From Haemonchus contortus (lineage: Eukaryota > Nematoda > Chromadorea > Rhabditida > Trichostrongylidae), in the NCBI GenBank assembly GCA_000469685.2, contig LS997565.1:2680505-2744504 (forward strand): 64,000 nt of DNA, given 5' to 3'. Numbering within the stretch: position 1 is the stretch's first letter; every line of letters starts with the position of its first letter. Shown here in pieces: positions 10,720-22,540 of this stretch. The notes under the pieces are model-generated. The model ran no database searches, was not told where the DNA came from, and saw only the letters and a list, made by a program, of their open reading frames with translations. A program made the translations under genes and the position numbers.

Positions 10720-13030
10720 CGCAGCTCATCGCCCTCGTGGCCACCACAAGACTGTCTTTCTGTGCTCATTGATTCTAGTCGTTTGTTCAATTGCCTTTGC
10801 TTTTTCCATTTGAATACGTGTAGTGTACTGCCCGGTAGGACTTGGATACTGTAAAAATGTTCTCGAAAATTCCTAATTGCTTCTCATTTCTTCTCTTACA
10901 TTAAAATACTACTGAACTGTTATTCAGCACTTCTTACTCGATCCTGTCCGTTTCTTTTGCTTCTTTGATTGATTAGTTATTTCAGAGTAGAGCTAACTTC
11001 AACATTGTGCTTATTCGGGTAATCATCTGTGATATTTAACCTATTTTTCTAAATAAATCCTATATATGAGTCAGTTTACATCTCTGTGAGCGAACTATTA
11101 GTTATTTTTCTATTGTACCTTCTTTCTGGAGCTGTTCACCAACACCGGATTCGGTCGGTAGGATGGGAACATTGACCCATGGGTTGGCTGGAGCTCTGAG
11201 GGTACGGGTAACGACGCGTAGTAGTTACTTGATACAAATGATCGTATTCCTTATCTTGGAATATGACTTTCTATGTAGGAATTGGTCCTGTAACTGGTCT
11301 TAAAGATCGGTCTCTCGTCACTGTGGACGTCTACCTTCGCGGTAGCACCATCTTGTTCTTCCTATCTTACTCCAGGGTCAACATGCTTCCATAGCCCTGC
11401 GACCATTAGCACGATATTCTACCGGTCTAGCCACGAGGACCATCATATTTTTACGCTTCCACATCCTTAATTGTCACTACAGTGTGTTTCATAGGTATAA
11501 GATTACCCTCGAGTTTGGTATTTACGGGATAAGCAGCCAAACAGCCATCTTTCTAGCACAACCATTAAATTCATCACCTTCAATAACCTCTATGTACCTG
11601 CTTTGGTTTGCTCTATTTTTATATTAACTTTTATATTGGTTATTTTCTATTTTTCCATCGTTTCTCAAGTATAGGATCACCCCCGACAGCGAAAAGGTTT
11701 CGAAATCGAGTCAGCAGAATTTGCACTTGGAGGGATCTCTATAGGAGAAAATGTGCCACAAACATGTTTGGAAGCAATATGCACCTTGCCTCACAGAGGT
11801 CATCTTTCTTTGGAGAAAAAGCGCAAAATCGAAATTTTCGTGATACAGTGTTCAGTACGAGGACAACTAGGAGGAGAATCATGATCTCAGCACCGTTCGA
11901 AGATATGGAAGACTACAGAGCCCCTACGGAACAGTATACCCGCGCAAGCTAACCGCGAACGACAGGAGGAGAACGCTAAGAGCTGTTTCGAACCGAACCT
12001 TGTCGATGAAAATGGTTTGATTGGTGTTGGGTCTCTCTGTGACCGAAACTACTGAATGGAGAGCCGTGAGAAAGAGGAGAGGCATTGTCGGGGCAGCAAT
12101 GAAGAGGGCTCCGAGGCCTACTGACCACCCTGAATTTGCGAAGTTGAATTTGGGATGATATTAGAGGAAAGTCAGCCCGTATTACCAGTAAGCCATACAG
12201 CCCAATATTCTCGTTCAGGTCGTATTTTTAGATGAAAAGAAAGTTAATTGTGAAGGCCCTGTTGGTTACAACTACTACGGACATGACTTATAAAAAGAAC
12301 CGACCAACTTTAGTCCTTTAGACCAACAGGGTGCCCTCTGCAAAGATGTCGATCCGGAGCTCGCTCTCGTGGCCAACAAAATGGACTGAAAGGATTTTCA
12401 GAAAGTCTTACAATAGCACCTGGCGCTATTTCTGAGCCGGCGACGTGGTCCTAACTACATTTTTTAACAGAAGAGTGCTGCGATCCGCGTTGTTCATCCC
12501 ACGAAAGACTGGTTCCTTTCCAACATTTCGAAGTCTCGCTGCCGCCATCAGTACGTGCCACTACCACTATGCTATCCTATTGCCAGTATCATCATGTGTT
12601 CTGGCAACACAATGTTGTCCTGCTTTTGCTGCTGGCATATTCCGTTCGGTTTCTTTGCTTCATCAGTGTTTCTCAATCTCGCAGCGAGGTTCATCATATC
12701 CTACACATAGAATTGTTCTTCCTGATTTTTTGGTGGTCCCGCCGCCAGCACCGCCACAATCTCTCAATCTCAAAACGAAGACCATCATGTTTTTGCGATA
12801 CCGGTGCCAGCATGTTTGACGTTAAACTCATTGGAGATTGTTGCACTGCTCTATTAGCAGATTTTTTGCACTTCTAGGATTTCAGTGTCCTCTTAGCCTT
12901 TGCTTTATCGAGTATCTCGCAACTCCGAACATCGAAGTCGAAGGCATGGCTCATCCCAAAATGAATAGATTTACGTCGAGTAGTTCTATATTTGCGACCA
13001 CAGTCTTGTGTTACAGTATACGTTCTTGCT
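10720..13030. other. Spacer downstream of the sulfotransferase
   Basis: After the sulfotransferase stop there is a canonical AATAAA at 11052-11057, which may be its polyadenylation signal. Open frames at 11608-11952 and 12445-12877 reach 100-124 codons but carry no recognisable domain. Frames of that length are expected by chance in a 64-kb window. Confidence 0.4.
11052..11057 (+). promoter_or_regulatory. Candidate polyadenylation signal AATAAA
   Basis: The first AATAAA after the sulfotransferase stop, about 330 bases downstream. The distance is plausible for a 3' UTR, but the assignment is inferred from position only. Confidence 0.35.
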
Positions 13031-13035
13031 CGCTG

Positions 13036-13130
13036 TCCTTTATTTACTTATTTATTCATTTATTTAGCCATTTATTTATCCATTGACTGCACTCATGGTG
13101 CACCTCAGCAATCAGGTTCTCCAAGAATAA
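13036..13130 (-). mobile_element. Truncated LINE 3' end
   Basis: On the minus strand a short unique part ends GCAGTCAATGGATAAATAAA and continues as AAATGAATAAATAAG repeats. This matches the 3' terminus of the full LINE at 18700 (…GCGTCCATGGATAAATAAA…), so it is the stub of a 5'-truncated insertion of the same lineage. Confidence 0.6.
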
Positions 13131-13614
13131 TTTATTCATTCGAATTATACATGCACAAAGAATGAATTCATAGTATAAGTCGGTAATGACCCGAAACTTG
13201 TAATGGCGGCATAGTCACTTTGTATACATGAACATCGATAAATCAACAAAAATTAGAATATTGATCAATAATATGGAATTAGAACGGAAAGGGGACCAAG
13301 AGACGGTGAACTGTGCTGCTCAGTGGAGATGAATAACTTTAGTTACTATCTCCTGGAGCTTGATATTTCTCCCCCCCCCCCGCGCCTATCCGTTCCTGTC
13401 GGAGCAGAGTGGGTATGTTCGGTACAGCGATGATTGCTGGCATGAAGATTTTACCTTCATCTGCTTATACTTCTAGTCCCTTCTCTTTCAAAGGGGTCAC
13501 ACTATGCAAAGCCACAAAATGACCGCGACGCAGCAGCGCGCGTCTGATCATGCTATGCTCTGAGCATTTTCATACCCCATAGTAATTTCAGCTGTACATA
13601 GACATCAGAAGCGA

Positions 13615-14752
13615 TCAATAAATGGCCGTTTCGTGTGGGAACCGTAATGCATGCAATCGATCCGGATGGCTTTTCTGAACACGGGGAGAATCCATTTCGT
13701 TAGGGTCGAAGTGATCGTATCTTGTCGACGATGCACTGTAAGCGCTGTGCTGCGATAATGAGCGAGAAGATGGGTCGTGGGATTCGTGCAGTTGCTGAGA
13801 GTTCCTCGATGATCGTGGGGTGACGTATGGCGTTGGCAATGGGGTGATGATCTTCTGTAGTGGTGGTTCGACTACTGAAAATTCATTTCATTATAATAAA
13901 TTATAAAAACGGATGTTGCTAAACTTGTACTCGCTCGCGAAAAGCTCGAAGTCGCTCTAAGTATAAACGGTATGCGCAGAAGGTACCGAACAGCACGCCC
14001 CGCTGCGCGGTAGCTAGCTAGGAATGGTTCCATCTTACCCTGTGAAGGGATCGAGACCCCTCCGCAAATTTTTTCATAAAGCATGAGGATCGCTTTAGTG
14101 CTTTGGGACACTTTTGGATTTCAGAGACCCATTGAAGCCTGCTCATCACAGGAAGCATTGCCAGTTTCCCATACTTGACCGAGCTATAATGACCGTATGT
14201 CCCCGTTTTAATGACTCGAAATAAGAAAGACACCGGTAAAAGCACGCCACAAGTTCGCCGAGTATAAACGTAATATTCAATCTAGAACGTACCCATTGCC
14301 CTTGTCCGACGTACGCTGTTACTTCGTCGTACTGACTCACTTCGCCTAGGGCAACCACTTTTCGGACGGAACGTTCCTGCACCTGTAACGATCAGCCGTC
14401 AATGCAACCAGGATTTAATGACTTCAAAGGATTCTATGGCATTTTGGAAGATTTCTCACCATCGGACCAGAATTTCGAGAATTCTTTCACATTTCGATTT
14501 GTGTTGCGTTGTGACTGCGATCGCCTTACAGCTGGACCTGTAGGAGGAGCTAAATGGGAAAGTTGAGTAATTGGTAGCTTACTTTACAGTAAGATTCAGT
14601 GGGCTACTGTGTAAATTTATGCTGAAAGTTTCTACAAGCCAAATGATACGTATTGATCGATAGAGCTAGATCTCACCGCTATTGCAACTTCGAACACGCC
14701 TCCGAGAGCCACTGAACTTGGCAGCTCGATTAGTAGATTGAGATGCACCCAT
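13615..14752 (-). CDS. Unrecognised N-myristoylation-type, Ser/Arg-rich small protein, four exons
   Basis: Proposed exons (in order of translation): 14752-14677, 14537-14460, 14382-14293, 13874-13615. All three introns are phase 1 with GT donors (GTGAGA, GTGAGA, GTACGT) and acceptors CTACAG, TTACAG and TTTCAG. The lengths (76+78+90+260) total 504 nt, giving 167 residues and TGA. The start Met is followed by G-A-S-Q-S, the MGxxxS pattern of N-myristoyltransferase substrates, so membrane anchoring is likely. The next 80 residues are strongly basic, with the motif RRSxS repeated at about residues 30, 64 and 70, each a basic-Ser kinase-type site. The C-terminal exon is Ser/Pro/His-rich and ends in TAIY. 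No enzyme fold, transmembrane segment or Cys pattern is visible. I do not recognise the family. It could be a nematode-specific adaptor or a disordered regulator. Consistent phase and the motif shared between exons argue against chance. Confidence 0.55.
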
Positions 14753-14755
14753 AGT

Positions 14756-17700
14756 CTAAAATATTGACGATTTCGTAGGAAAACTCGAATTCGAGTTATT
14801 TAGAGGCACCGTAATGTTGCTGTTGTGAAGAACGAATCGAGTGAGAAGTAGTTTAAGGACAAGGCAGAAGTTCTAAGGATTTGACAAATCTATCTGGAAA
14901 AGACACAGAAGACCTCAAATTACTGAACTTCTGCATTCAGAACCAGCAACTTGCCGCGATTCGGAATACGGTAGCAAGTCCTCCCACATAGTCCTCCCAT
15001 AGCTGTGGTGAGGAGTAAAGGTGCCGAAAAGGTTAAAGTAAAGAAGAGGTCCATACGATAGCGGCTGAAAGGAAGTAAGCATGAGGTACATGCTCCATTC
15101 CTCTGCTAGTAATGTGGTAACCTGACCACATCACGTCTGAGTTACGTGCCTGCAGCAGAGAATGAACCTACCTACCTACCGCTTGCACCATTTACCTAAT
15201 TATAGCTTAGGTTTTCGAAACTAGGATAGGTTAGAGGCATGTGATAGCTACAAATAAGAGGGATTACGTTTCAAGGGATCCACCTGGGATTTCTCAGGAC
15301 CCATAATAACTATCCAGCCCATCATTTCGCACCTTTTATGATCGATGGATACTAATATATTCACTCAAGCTTTGTCCATGGACGAGCCATTTCAGAGAAA
15401 ATGGGATTAACTTAACCACGCAATTTCAGAATGGCCTGTAAGGCTAGAAAAAATGTGCTTTTTCCATTCCCTTGATCACGGTAAGTAAGCAGCCTACGAG
15501 TGGGTAATCGCCCGTGAAACAGTTGCCCACACCTACGCAAATACTTAAGGTAAGTGGAAACCTTGGTTGGAAAACTCTCGAAAACAAATGAAAACCAGAA
15601 AGATTGGTCGGAATGGGAGGCATGAACGCATTGAGCTGAACCATCTGGAATTACAACGAATGTACATATGTAAGAAACTGAAGTCGGGCTGTAAGCATAC
15701 TGGTAAATGATGAAAAATCAATAGAAGAAAAAAGACAAAGGTAAGGTTATGTTCCATAACTCCTGCGGGTGGGTAAACGCACCTGTACAGGGAGGAATTA
15801 AACAGTAAGGTAGGGAGTATGTTGAGGACCCACCCATTTTGAACAGACCTGTGGTAGTCGGAATGCCTGTAATAATCCTAATGGGATCACCTTGGTATAT
15901 ACGAATTTTTTCCAAGTAGGATGCTTACTTTAGACCCTCTTATTTATGTGCCTCGAAATGGGAGCCATTACCTGGATCCCTTCGTTCCCTAGGAGGTCAC
16001 CCCATTTAGTTCTCAGTCGGAATGCTCTGTTGGAAGAGTTTATGTTCCACACAACTGTTCAAATCGTAACAAGTAAGAGGACACTACTACCATAAAATTA
16101 TACAACTTTTTTGCATTTTGACCTAAGTAGTTGATTACCCGATCACCAACTCATCCTTCTTTGATCAGTCCAATCGAACTGATTCCTTCATGCCCCCACC
16201 ACCCGCTCCCCACGATTCCTTCTCCTTCCAAGTCAAGGACAAATAGAAGCAGGTAAGTATCCAGGGTTTTTTACTCGAATATGGCTACTTTCATATGCTC
16301 ATTAGGAATAAGACCGATCGTCCCACATAACGCCTGAATTCGAAGTTTTACCCTTCCAGGGGCGAATGATACTGGCCAATCAATCGATAATGGTGTCCCA
16401 CTGGATCAACTTCAGGAAGGTAAGACTTTCAAATCTTTCTCTCTGGATAGACCGCTTCCAAGGGACCTTATGAACCAGATGCTTAGGAAAGTAATCAACT
16501 TGTTGTGGGGATAGAGTGGGGAAAAGGATGATAGGCTTATAATCAAGACCTGGCTTCCGTTCGTCGATGACGTTGAATGAGAGCGATGTTATTGAATCCA
16601 ATTATAATATCGTCAGAGACGAATCGGAAACGGACATCAGCTACGGGGGGATTTATGTAAGTAAATAAGAATATAGTAAATAAGAGATGAGAACATGCTC
16701 TGGAGGCACTGCTGTAAAGCCATTATTATTTTGGATGATGGCGCCTGAAAATTTGATCCATCTAGAATCCGGGGTACAACTCATGACATAAAGTTGAGGG
16801 GTAAACAACCGACGTTCTTAGAAGACGTCTGGGTAAGGAAGTTGGTGACAGAGAGGGTCTATTTGAAGGGTATTTGTGAATTGGAGGCGGGGGGGAGGTG
16901 GGGTGGGGGTGGCAAAGGGTAGTTCTGTAGGACAGGCAGGGACAAAAATGCCACATGATTTGATAGAATCGAGAAGTTTTCAGGAACTGAGCCTGAGCTT
17001 GAGCTTTCAAGCCATCTTTTTCCATGCCCCCCCCCCTCTACCCCTGTGGGCGTTTCAGGAAAAGAAAGGGATAGAACTTCGGAGAAGAAATCACGGAAGT
17101 ATGGGAGCTCACTAAGGGTGGGTATCCACAATGCCTCACCAAAATAGACTGATACTCCGAGTGGGAACGTACTTTGTATGTGAACTATGAAAAAGTACAA
17201 TTTGATTGGTTACCATAGACTTCAGAAGCTGACAAAGTAATTGAATACTGGGCGATAATGAAAGTTGGCCTGTTATTTAACAGCCCACGTTCCCACAACA
17301 CTGTTTTCCCAGTAAGACAAAGAAAAACAGCGCCAGTACTAGCAGCGTTTGAATAGCTTCAACGCCATTGTTGGGTAGAAACAGAGAGCGTTTTTCTAAT
17401 CCCATTCAATAAATTTGTCTGCCAGACTCCACTGACTGGAGTTTTTTGGATTGAAATGTCAGCAAAAATTCAATTTATGTCAAAATTTTGATGGCATTTT
17501 ATGGACAATTGGCTCCAATGGGTCGGTTGCCCGGATCCAGAAAGAGGGTAGTGTCATGGGCCGCCGCTGGCACTAGGTGATCCCGAGATCAGGTCCAGGA
17601 CTAAAACCGTCCAGACACAAGCTATCGCTCGCTCTGACGCCGTCTAATTAGTATCAGATTCGCCTACAAACATAGGATACTCTGACGTATATAGCGACCA

Positions 17701-18028
17701 GTAATCGGAAGTTATTTGATGAATGAAATAAGCCGATTTACGAGTGTACAGAAGTAATCAGTGGTAAAAAGGAGTCCGTGCGAGTAAATATGGAAAATCA
17801 TTCTACAAAGTGGAATGTGTAGGCGCCGAAGTGGGACTAATCCGTTTAGCTCCTTATCGGTTTATACTTCATCGTTATCTCACTGCCGTTAATAGTCGCC
17901 ACCTCATAAGCTTTCTATATGAATCTCTTTCCAAATCATGTTCTTACGGATGGATGGAGAATTTGGTAGAGGCCGTCTCCCGAAGGTGGTGGATCGAAGA
18001 TAAGGAATCAAGTGTTTGGCGTCAATCA
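14756..18028. other. Spacer with unassigned exon-like segments
   Basis: Plus-strand segments 16361-16418 (between CTTCCAG and GTAAGA) and about 16554-16651 (ending at GTAAGT and reading MTLNESDVIESN in part) look exon-like, but their phases do not join. No gene is called. The pyrimidine/purine runs near 16885-17045 and 17030 are low complexity. Confidence 0.35.
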
Positions 18029-18029
18029 G

Positions 18030-18245
18030 TCCCGTTTCTGGGATGTGCCCCGCATTCGACTTGGTAGTGGGGGGTGTGGCCAATACAATGGCTTGTGCTG
18101 ACTAGGCGGGTACAAGTCAATAGATCTTCCATCAACCCACACGAGACCCGTGCTGAGTAACCAACCCAGGGAGAGTGGTAGGCTTAGGATTGGTATGGCC
18201 GCGTATCGGTCCAAGATCTAGCCCCGGACCATTACGTGGGATAGG
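18030..18245 (-). mobile_element. tRNA-derived SINE, old diverged copy
   Basis: The 3' end in minus orientation (GGGGCACATCCCAGAAACGG) is well kept. The middle and the tRNA-like head are much decayed, with only scattered words such as GTCCGGGGCTAGATC near 18215-18230. Confidence 0.5.
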
Positions 18246-18697
18246 GTGCTTTATAATTTGTAGTGATAGTGTTGGCGGAACTCATCAGTGAAATCGAGAA
18301 CCTCGGCGGTACGCCACCAATTTCGAGGATGAGCAAGCATCTGTAAGCCCTGTGATATCCACATGCTTTTGGTAGTAATGAGTTGTTTGTATTCAGAGTA
18401 CCTTGGATCTTGCTAGCATTTTTGGGATTACCGTACTAAATAAGGACTATATCTCAGAACAAAACTGTCAACTGATAGTTAGATTTCGTTCAACTTTGGT
18501 ACTATTACAGTAGGATTTTACAATTCATGAGAAAGTCTTTTGGCTTAAGAGTCTCTAATATAAGAGTGAGATATTGTTTTAATAGTGATACAAGAATGTG
18601 AGGAATTTTGATAACTGGAAATAAATACTTGTGAGTAAATAATGATAATAATAAAGATAACGAATTATAGGAAATTTCTCGACAGTCATCGGACCTA
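18246..18697. other. AT-rich spacer
   Basis: Nothing coding recognised between the SINE copy and the LINE 3' end. Confidence 0.4.
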
Positions 18698-18905
18698 TTA
18701 TTTATTTATTTATCCATGGACGCAGCGTGACTGCGTGGTAAAACACAACCAACAATGAAATCAGATCATACAATCTTCTCGATAAAGTACGCATCAATTG
18801 AGTGTGCTAAACTATACTACTAAAACAATGATGGAAACATTTGATAGATATCAATTAGAACAAATATGGACATAGTCATGGCAATCAATCGTACCTTACC
18901 GGATT

Positions 18906-21785
18906 TCAGGGAATTTCTGCTTTGACTAAGTTTATGGCTTTGCGGCGGAACACCCCGAGAGTCAAGCGCATGATATTCTCATCGTAGATTTTATTCAACA
19001 AAGGTAGCACTCTAATAGCGAAAGATTTTGCTCTGACTTGTGTTCTCACTATAGGAAACCTTATTTTGACCGTGCTCCCTCTAGTCCTCGATTTCACCAG
19101 AGTGAAAAAATCAGCAGAATCCACCGCAACCCTCCCTGTCAGAATTTTGAAAGCCATAACGAGATCGTTAACATGCCTTCTATGCGTCAAAGAAGGTAAC
19201 GCATAACGATGGCGCCTTTCAACCCCACTAGGCAGAGACTTGAAACTTAAGGCGGAACAACGAAGGATAAGCTTACGTGTAAAACTGTTTTGTACACTTT
19301 CCAAAAGCTGCACGTCTTTTTTCTTGAATGGAAAGAACACGGAGGTACCAGATTCCACGATTGGTCTCACATAAGCCTTGTATGCTTTTAGTAAGATTGC
19401 GGGGTTCTTTGATTGTAAAGTCTTGAAAAGGTTGTAAATTCTATTGTTTGCTCTAGACACCAAAGCCTTATAGTGCGAGTCAAAGGCAAGCTTGTTCGAC
19501 ATGACAAATCCAAGATCCCTGACTTCGTTCACTGGTTCCAATACTACAGAACCAATTTTGTAGCGTTGGATAAGGCTATTATTCCCGATGGAGAATACTT
19601 TGGTTTTATCAGGAGCAAGGGGTAGCTCCCATAGTTCGGACCAAGAGACAACATGGTCGATGGCCGCTTGCAGCATATCACAATCGGAGAGGCTCTCAAT
19701 AACTTTGTAAAGCTTGATATCATCAGCGTACATGGCACACGATACTTGATATCTAGCCACACAAGTGGGAAGGTCAGCAGTGTACGCAAGGAAAAGAGTC
19801 GGAGACAGCACCCCACCCTGGGGAACGCCACTGGGAATCTTACGTATAGAAGAGAGCTTGCTCCCGACCCGTACCTGATACGTGCGTCCGGAGAGGAAGG
19901 ATTCAATCCAGCGAACAATCAGTGGATAAACCCCAAGTAATTCCAGCTTGTGAATCAGTTTTTTATGCGGTACCCTATCGAAAGCCTTGGCGAAGTCGAA
20001 ATAAATTACATGAACTCGTTTTCTGGCGTCAAGGGCTCTGGACCAATCGTTGAGAGAACAAAGAAGGGCAGTTTCCGTTGATCTACTCGCTCTAAAGCCA
20101 TGTTGGCAAGAAGGAATGATGTTGTGCTGTTCAAGATACTTGGTAAGCCTGACCTTTACTATTTTTTCGAATAGCCTAGCGAAAATCGAAGTAATACTTA
20201 TTGGCCGATAGTTCGCGGGATTACTAAAGGGAGGCTTTTTCGGGATGGGAATTATGAAAGAGTGCTTCCAACGAGATGGAACTTCCGAACGCATATAGGA
20301 GAGGTTAAAGAGAATTTCTAAGGGAAAGGCAATGTAGAATGCAATCCTTTTGATAAATTTCAAGGGAAGAAAATCAGGCGTGACCGAGTGAGAGTCCGGC
20401 CACTGGGTTAATAACTCATAGATCTCCTCCTTATAAAACCACAGAGAGGACTCCATTGTAGTGCCGCAAGAGGAAGAGTCAGCAAGGATCAGGCTACTGT
20501 TCTCCGTAAAAACCCGCTGAAACTGGTCAGCCAAAACCTCAGCTTTGATATCATCAAGAATAACAACCTCTGACTCAGACCGATTAAGGGCTGGTATTTT
20601 CACCGACTTCTTGAGACGATTATTAATATAGGCGAACAACTTGTTAGGATTCTTCGACTCAATAAATTTCTTTTCTAAGTACGCACTGTATTTGACTATA
20701 GCTTTACGCACCTTCTTATCGAAAACTTTGTAGGCCTCCCAGGACAGTACACTATCGTCAGCTACCGCGCTGGCCCATAGTTGGCAACGGCGGCGGACCA
20801 TTCTGTCCAAGTAAGAAGGAAATCTGTACCGGGTACAGCTAGCACGACGTAGTGGCACATATCTATCCACTGCATCATGAAGGACAGACAGAAATAATTC
20901 ATATTTTTCATCTATGGTGTCTACAGTAGCAAAAGATCCGACCCAATCAATGCTACTTAAATGCTCCTCCACGGCGTCATACCTGGCCTTGCCAAAATCT
21001 CTAACCCACTTCCTCTGTGCAACAGCAAGTGGCTCAACATTTAGAGTGAAGCTAGCAGACGCATGGTCACTACTACCAATAGGAGGAAGCACTTCTACTT
21101 CTCCTATAAGCGCGACTTCATTACAAAATATTAGATCAAGATATGAGGGTCCACGGGTGGGACTCTTCACAAACTGTACAAAGTTATGTGAGCGAAACAC
21201 CTCTAGAAATTCCTTAGTCACAGCGCAGTACCCAGCACTACAGTCGGTCGAGTTCCAATCGACATCGGCCAGATTGAAATCACCTACCACTAAACATGGT
21301 GCCTCATAACTGCTAAAATCGCTTATAACCTTTAGTAATAGGCTAGAACTATAAGCATTGCAGAGTGGAGTTCTGTAAACAAGTATTAATCGAAAAGTGA
21401 AATGGCGTACGAAGAAGTCAACAACAATTATTTCATATGCATCTTTCAACGAATCTTTGTAAACAATCACGAATGAAATGGTGTTTTTAACTAAAATGAG
21501 AACTCCTCCTCCTTTTTTATAAAGACGGTCGCAGCGGATGACTTCGAATTGAGAACTAACAATACCTAGCAGAGGAGCTGTATCGTGCTTCGAATTTAAC
21601 CATGTTTCGGTCAAAAGTACAATATCATAGTTGGTATGGAGCAGAGTACAGACTAAAGACCAGTTATTCTTGATAATTGATCGAACATTAGAAAGCAAGC
21701 ACTTGAGTCTCGGTTGTGACCGGGGAAGTATTAGAGGTTTCCCTGTAATCCGGTTTTCAACGTATTTTCTGAACCTGTACTGCAA
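18906..21785 (-). CDS. LINE ORF2: apurinic-type endonuclease plus reverse transcriptase (959 aa)
   Basis: The protein nicks target DNA and reverse transcribes the element RNA at the nick. Endonuclease motifs: N33 in a LSNVRSI segment, E60 in LLTETW, GDFN at 168-171, SYLDLIF near 214, and SDH at 239-241. Reverse transcriptase motifs: NYRPIS at 525, QHGF at 561-564, YFDFAKAFDRV at 595-605, SGVPQGGVLSP at 652-662 and the catalytic YADD at 686-689. A thumb-like region follows, with VRPIVESG and the RKLILR segment. The length suits a complete CR1/Jockey-group ORF2. The start shown is the first ATG of the frame and overlaps the end of ORF1. No zinc-knuckle nuclease domain is visible at the C-terminus. 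Confidence 0.93.
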   Translation of the reverse strand: MQYRFRKYVENRITGKPLILPRSQPRLKCLLSNVRSIIKNNWSLVCTLLHTNYDIVLLTETWLNSKHDTAPLLGIVSSQFEVIRCDRLYKKGGGVLILVKNTISFVIVYKDSLKDAYEIIVVDFFVRHFTFRLILVYRTPLCNAYSSSLLLKVISDFSSYEAPCLVVGDFNLADVDWNSTDCSAGYCAVTKEFLEVFRSHNFVQFVKSPTRGPSYLDLIFCNEVALIGEVEVLPPIGSSDHASASFTLNVEPLAVAQRKWVRDFGKARYDAVEEHLSSIDWVGSFATVDTIDEKYELFLSVLHDAVDRYVPLRRASCTRYRFPSYLDRMVRRRCQLWASAVADDSVLSWEAYKVFDKKVRKAIVKYSAYLEKKFIESKNPNKLFAYINNRLKKSVKIPALNRSESEVVILDDIKAEVLADQFQRVFTENSSLILADSSSCGTTMESSLWFYKEEIYELLTQWPDSHSVTPDFLPLKFIKRIAFYIAFPLEILFNLSYMRSEVPSRWKHSFIIPIPKKPPFSNPANYRPISITSIFARLFEKIVKVRLTKYLEQHNIIPSCQHGFRASRSTETALLCSLNDWSRALDARKRVHVIYFDFAKAFDRVPHKKLIHKLELLGVYPLIVRWIESFLSGRTYQVRVGSKLSSIRKIPSGVPQGGVLSPTLFLAYTADLPTCVARYQVSCAMYADDIKLYKVIESLSDCDMLQAAIDHVVSWSELWELPLAPDKTKVFSIGNNSLIQRYKIGSVVLEPVNEVRDLGFVMSNKLAFDSHYKALVSRANNRIYNLFKTLQSKNPAILLKAYKAYVRPIVESGTSVFFPFKKKDVQLLESVQNSFTRKLILRCSALSFKSLPSGVERRHRYALPSLTHRRHVNDLVMAFKILTGRVAVDSADFFTLVKSRTRGSTVKIRFPIVRTQVRAKSFAIRVLPLLNKIYDENIMRLTLGVFRRKAINLVKAEIP

Positions 21786-22540
21786 GTATCATTAACCGTA
21801 ACTGTTGGGCCGGCTCCATTCATAACACTACAATCAGCCTGACCAGAACCAGAACCAGAACAATCTCGGCGGGCTTCTCGCCTGCGTATCCTCTCCTCTT
21901 TGGTTAGGGAGGGTCGGATATAGACCCCCTTATGAGGAAAAAACCGCAAGCGAGAAGCTCGCTTTACCACTTCTTTCTGGAAACGATCATTTGGTAGTAC
22001 AATTTTAAGCAACCTAGGACGGGAACTATTCCTAACACCCATACGAAAAACATGACAAGGTAAACATTCTACACCTAAGAAGTTGAGTAGTGTGTAAACA
22101 CATTGTAGATCATGCTGCGCCCTATCGATAGAATTGGATGACTGACCTTCTGGAACGCCGGAGACTACGATCGATCGGCTCAGATCGGGATCGATTTTGG
22201 GAAAAGTCCTACCAGCATCGTGGGCGACAGCCGATTGGGAGCTGGAACTGGGTTCTTTCGTGGGAATCTCACTAGATGATGAACTATTTAACTGGGACCT
22301 CAAAAGATTGTTCTCTTCTCGGAGAACTTTATTTTCCGCAAGAATAGTTTTGCAGAGATTATTCAAATCAGAAATCTCCATTTTAGTTTCAATGAGAACA
22401 CCAATTATTAGCTTAACGTAAGAAGGTAGACTTTCCTCTGCTTCCAGTCTCTTCAGTAAATCCGTGCAGGTGTCTCCGCCGATTGAGGGAAGATTGCATA
22501 CATTCAATGAAGAAACGACATCGACCGGTGCACGACTCAT
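21731..22540 (-). CDS. LINE ORF1 nucleic-acid-binding protein (269 aa)
   Basis: This first ORF of the LINE probably binds the element RNA and chaperones it, as ORF1 proteins of LINE elements do. A leucine-rich coiled coil spans about residues 44-86 (LIETKMEISDLNN then LREENNLLRSQL), suiting oligomerisation. A Ser-rich linker follows, then an RRM-like fold starting SIVVSGVPEG at 123-132 and continuing with FRMGVR and LLKIVL, and a basic tail near 209-228. No zinc knuckles are seen. It ends 55 nt inside ORF2. Confidence 0.8.
   Translation of the reverse strand: MSRAPVDVVSSLNVCNLPSIGGDTCTDLLKRLEAEESLPSYVKLIIGVLIETKMEISDLNNLCKTILAENKVLREENNLLRSQLNSSSSSEIPTKEPSSSSQSAVAHDAGRTFPKIDPDLSRSIVVSGVPEGQSSNSIDRAQHDLQCVYTLLNFLGVECLPCHVFRMGVRNSSRPRLLKIVLPNDRFQKEVVKRASRLRFFPHKGVYIRPSLTKEERIRRREARRDCSGSGSGQADCSVMNGAGPTVTVNDTCSTGSENTLKTGLQGNL

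Noticed and set aside
14018..14245. Open frame inside the last intron of the myristoylation-type gene, considered as an extra exon
   Set aside because: Its only reasonable donor leaves a phase that does not join the terminal exon, whereas exon 3 joins it directly in phase 1.
16166..16651. Three exon-like plus-strand segments between AG and GTAAG sites
   Set aside because: Their phases do not connect without stops, and no protein family is visible.
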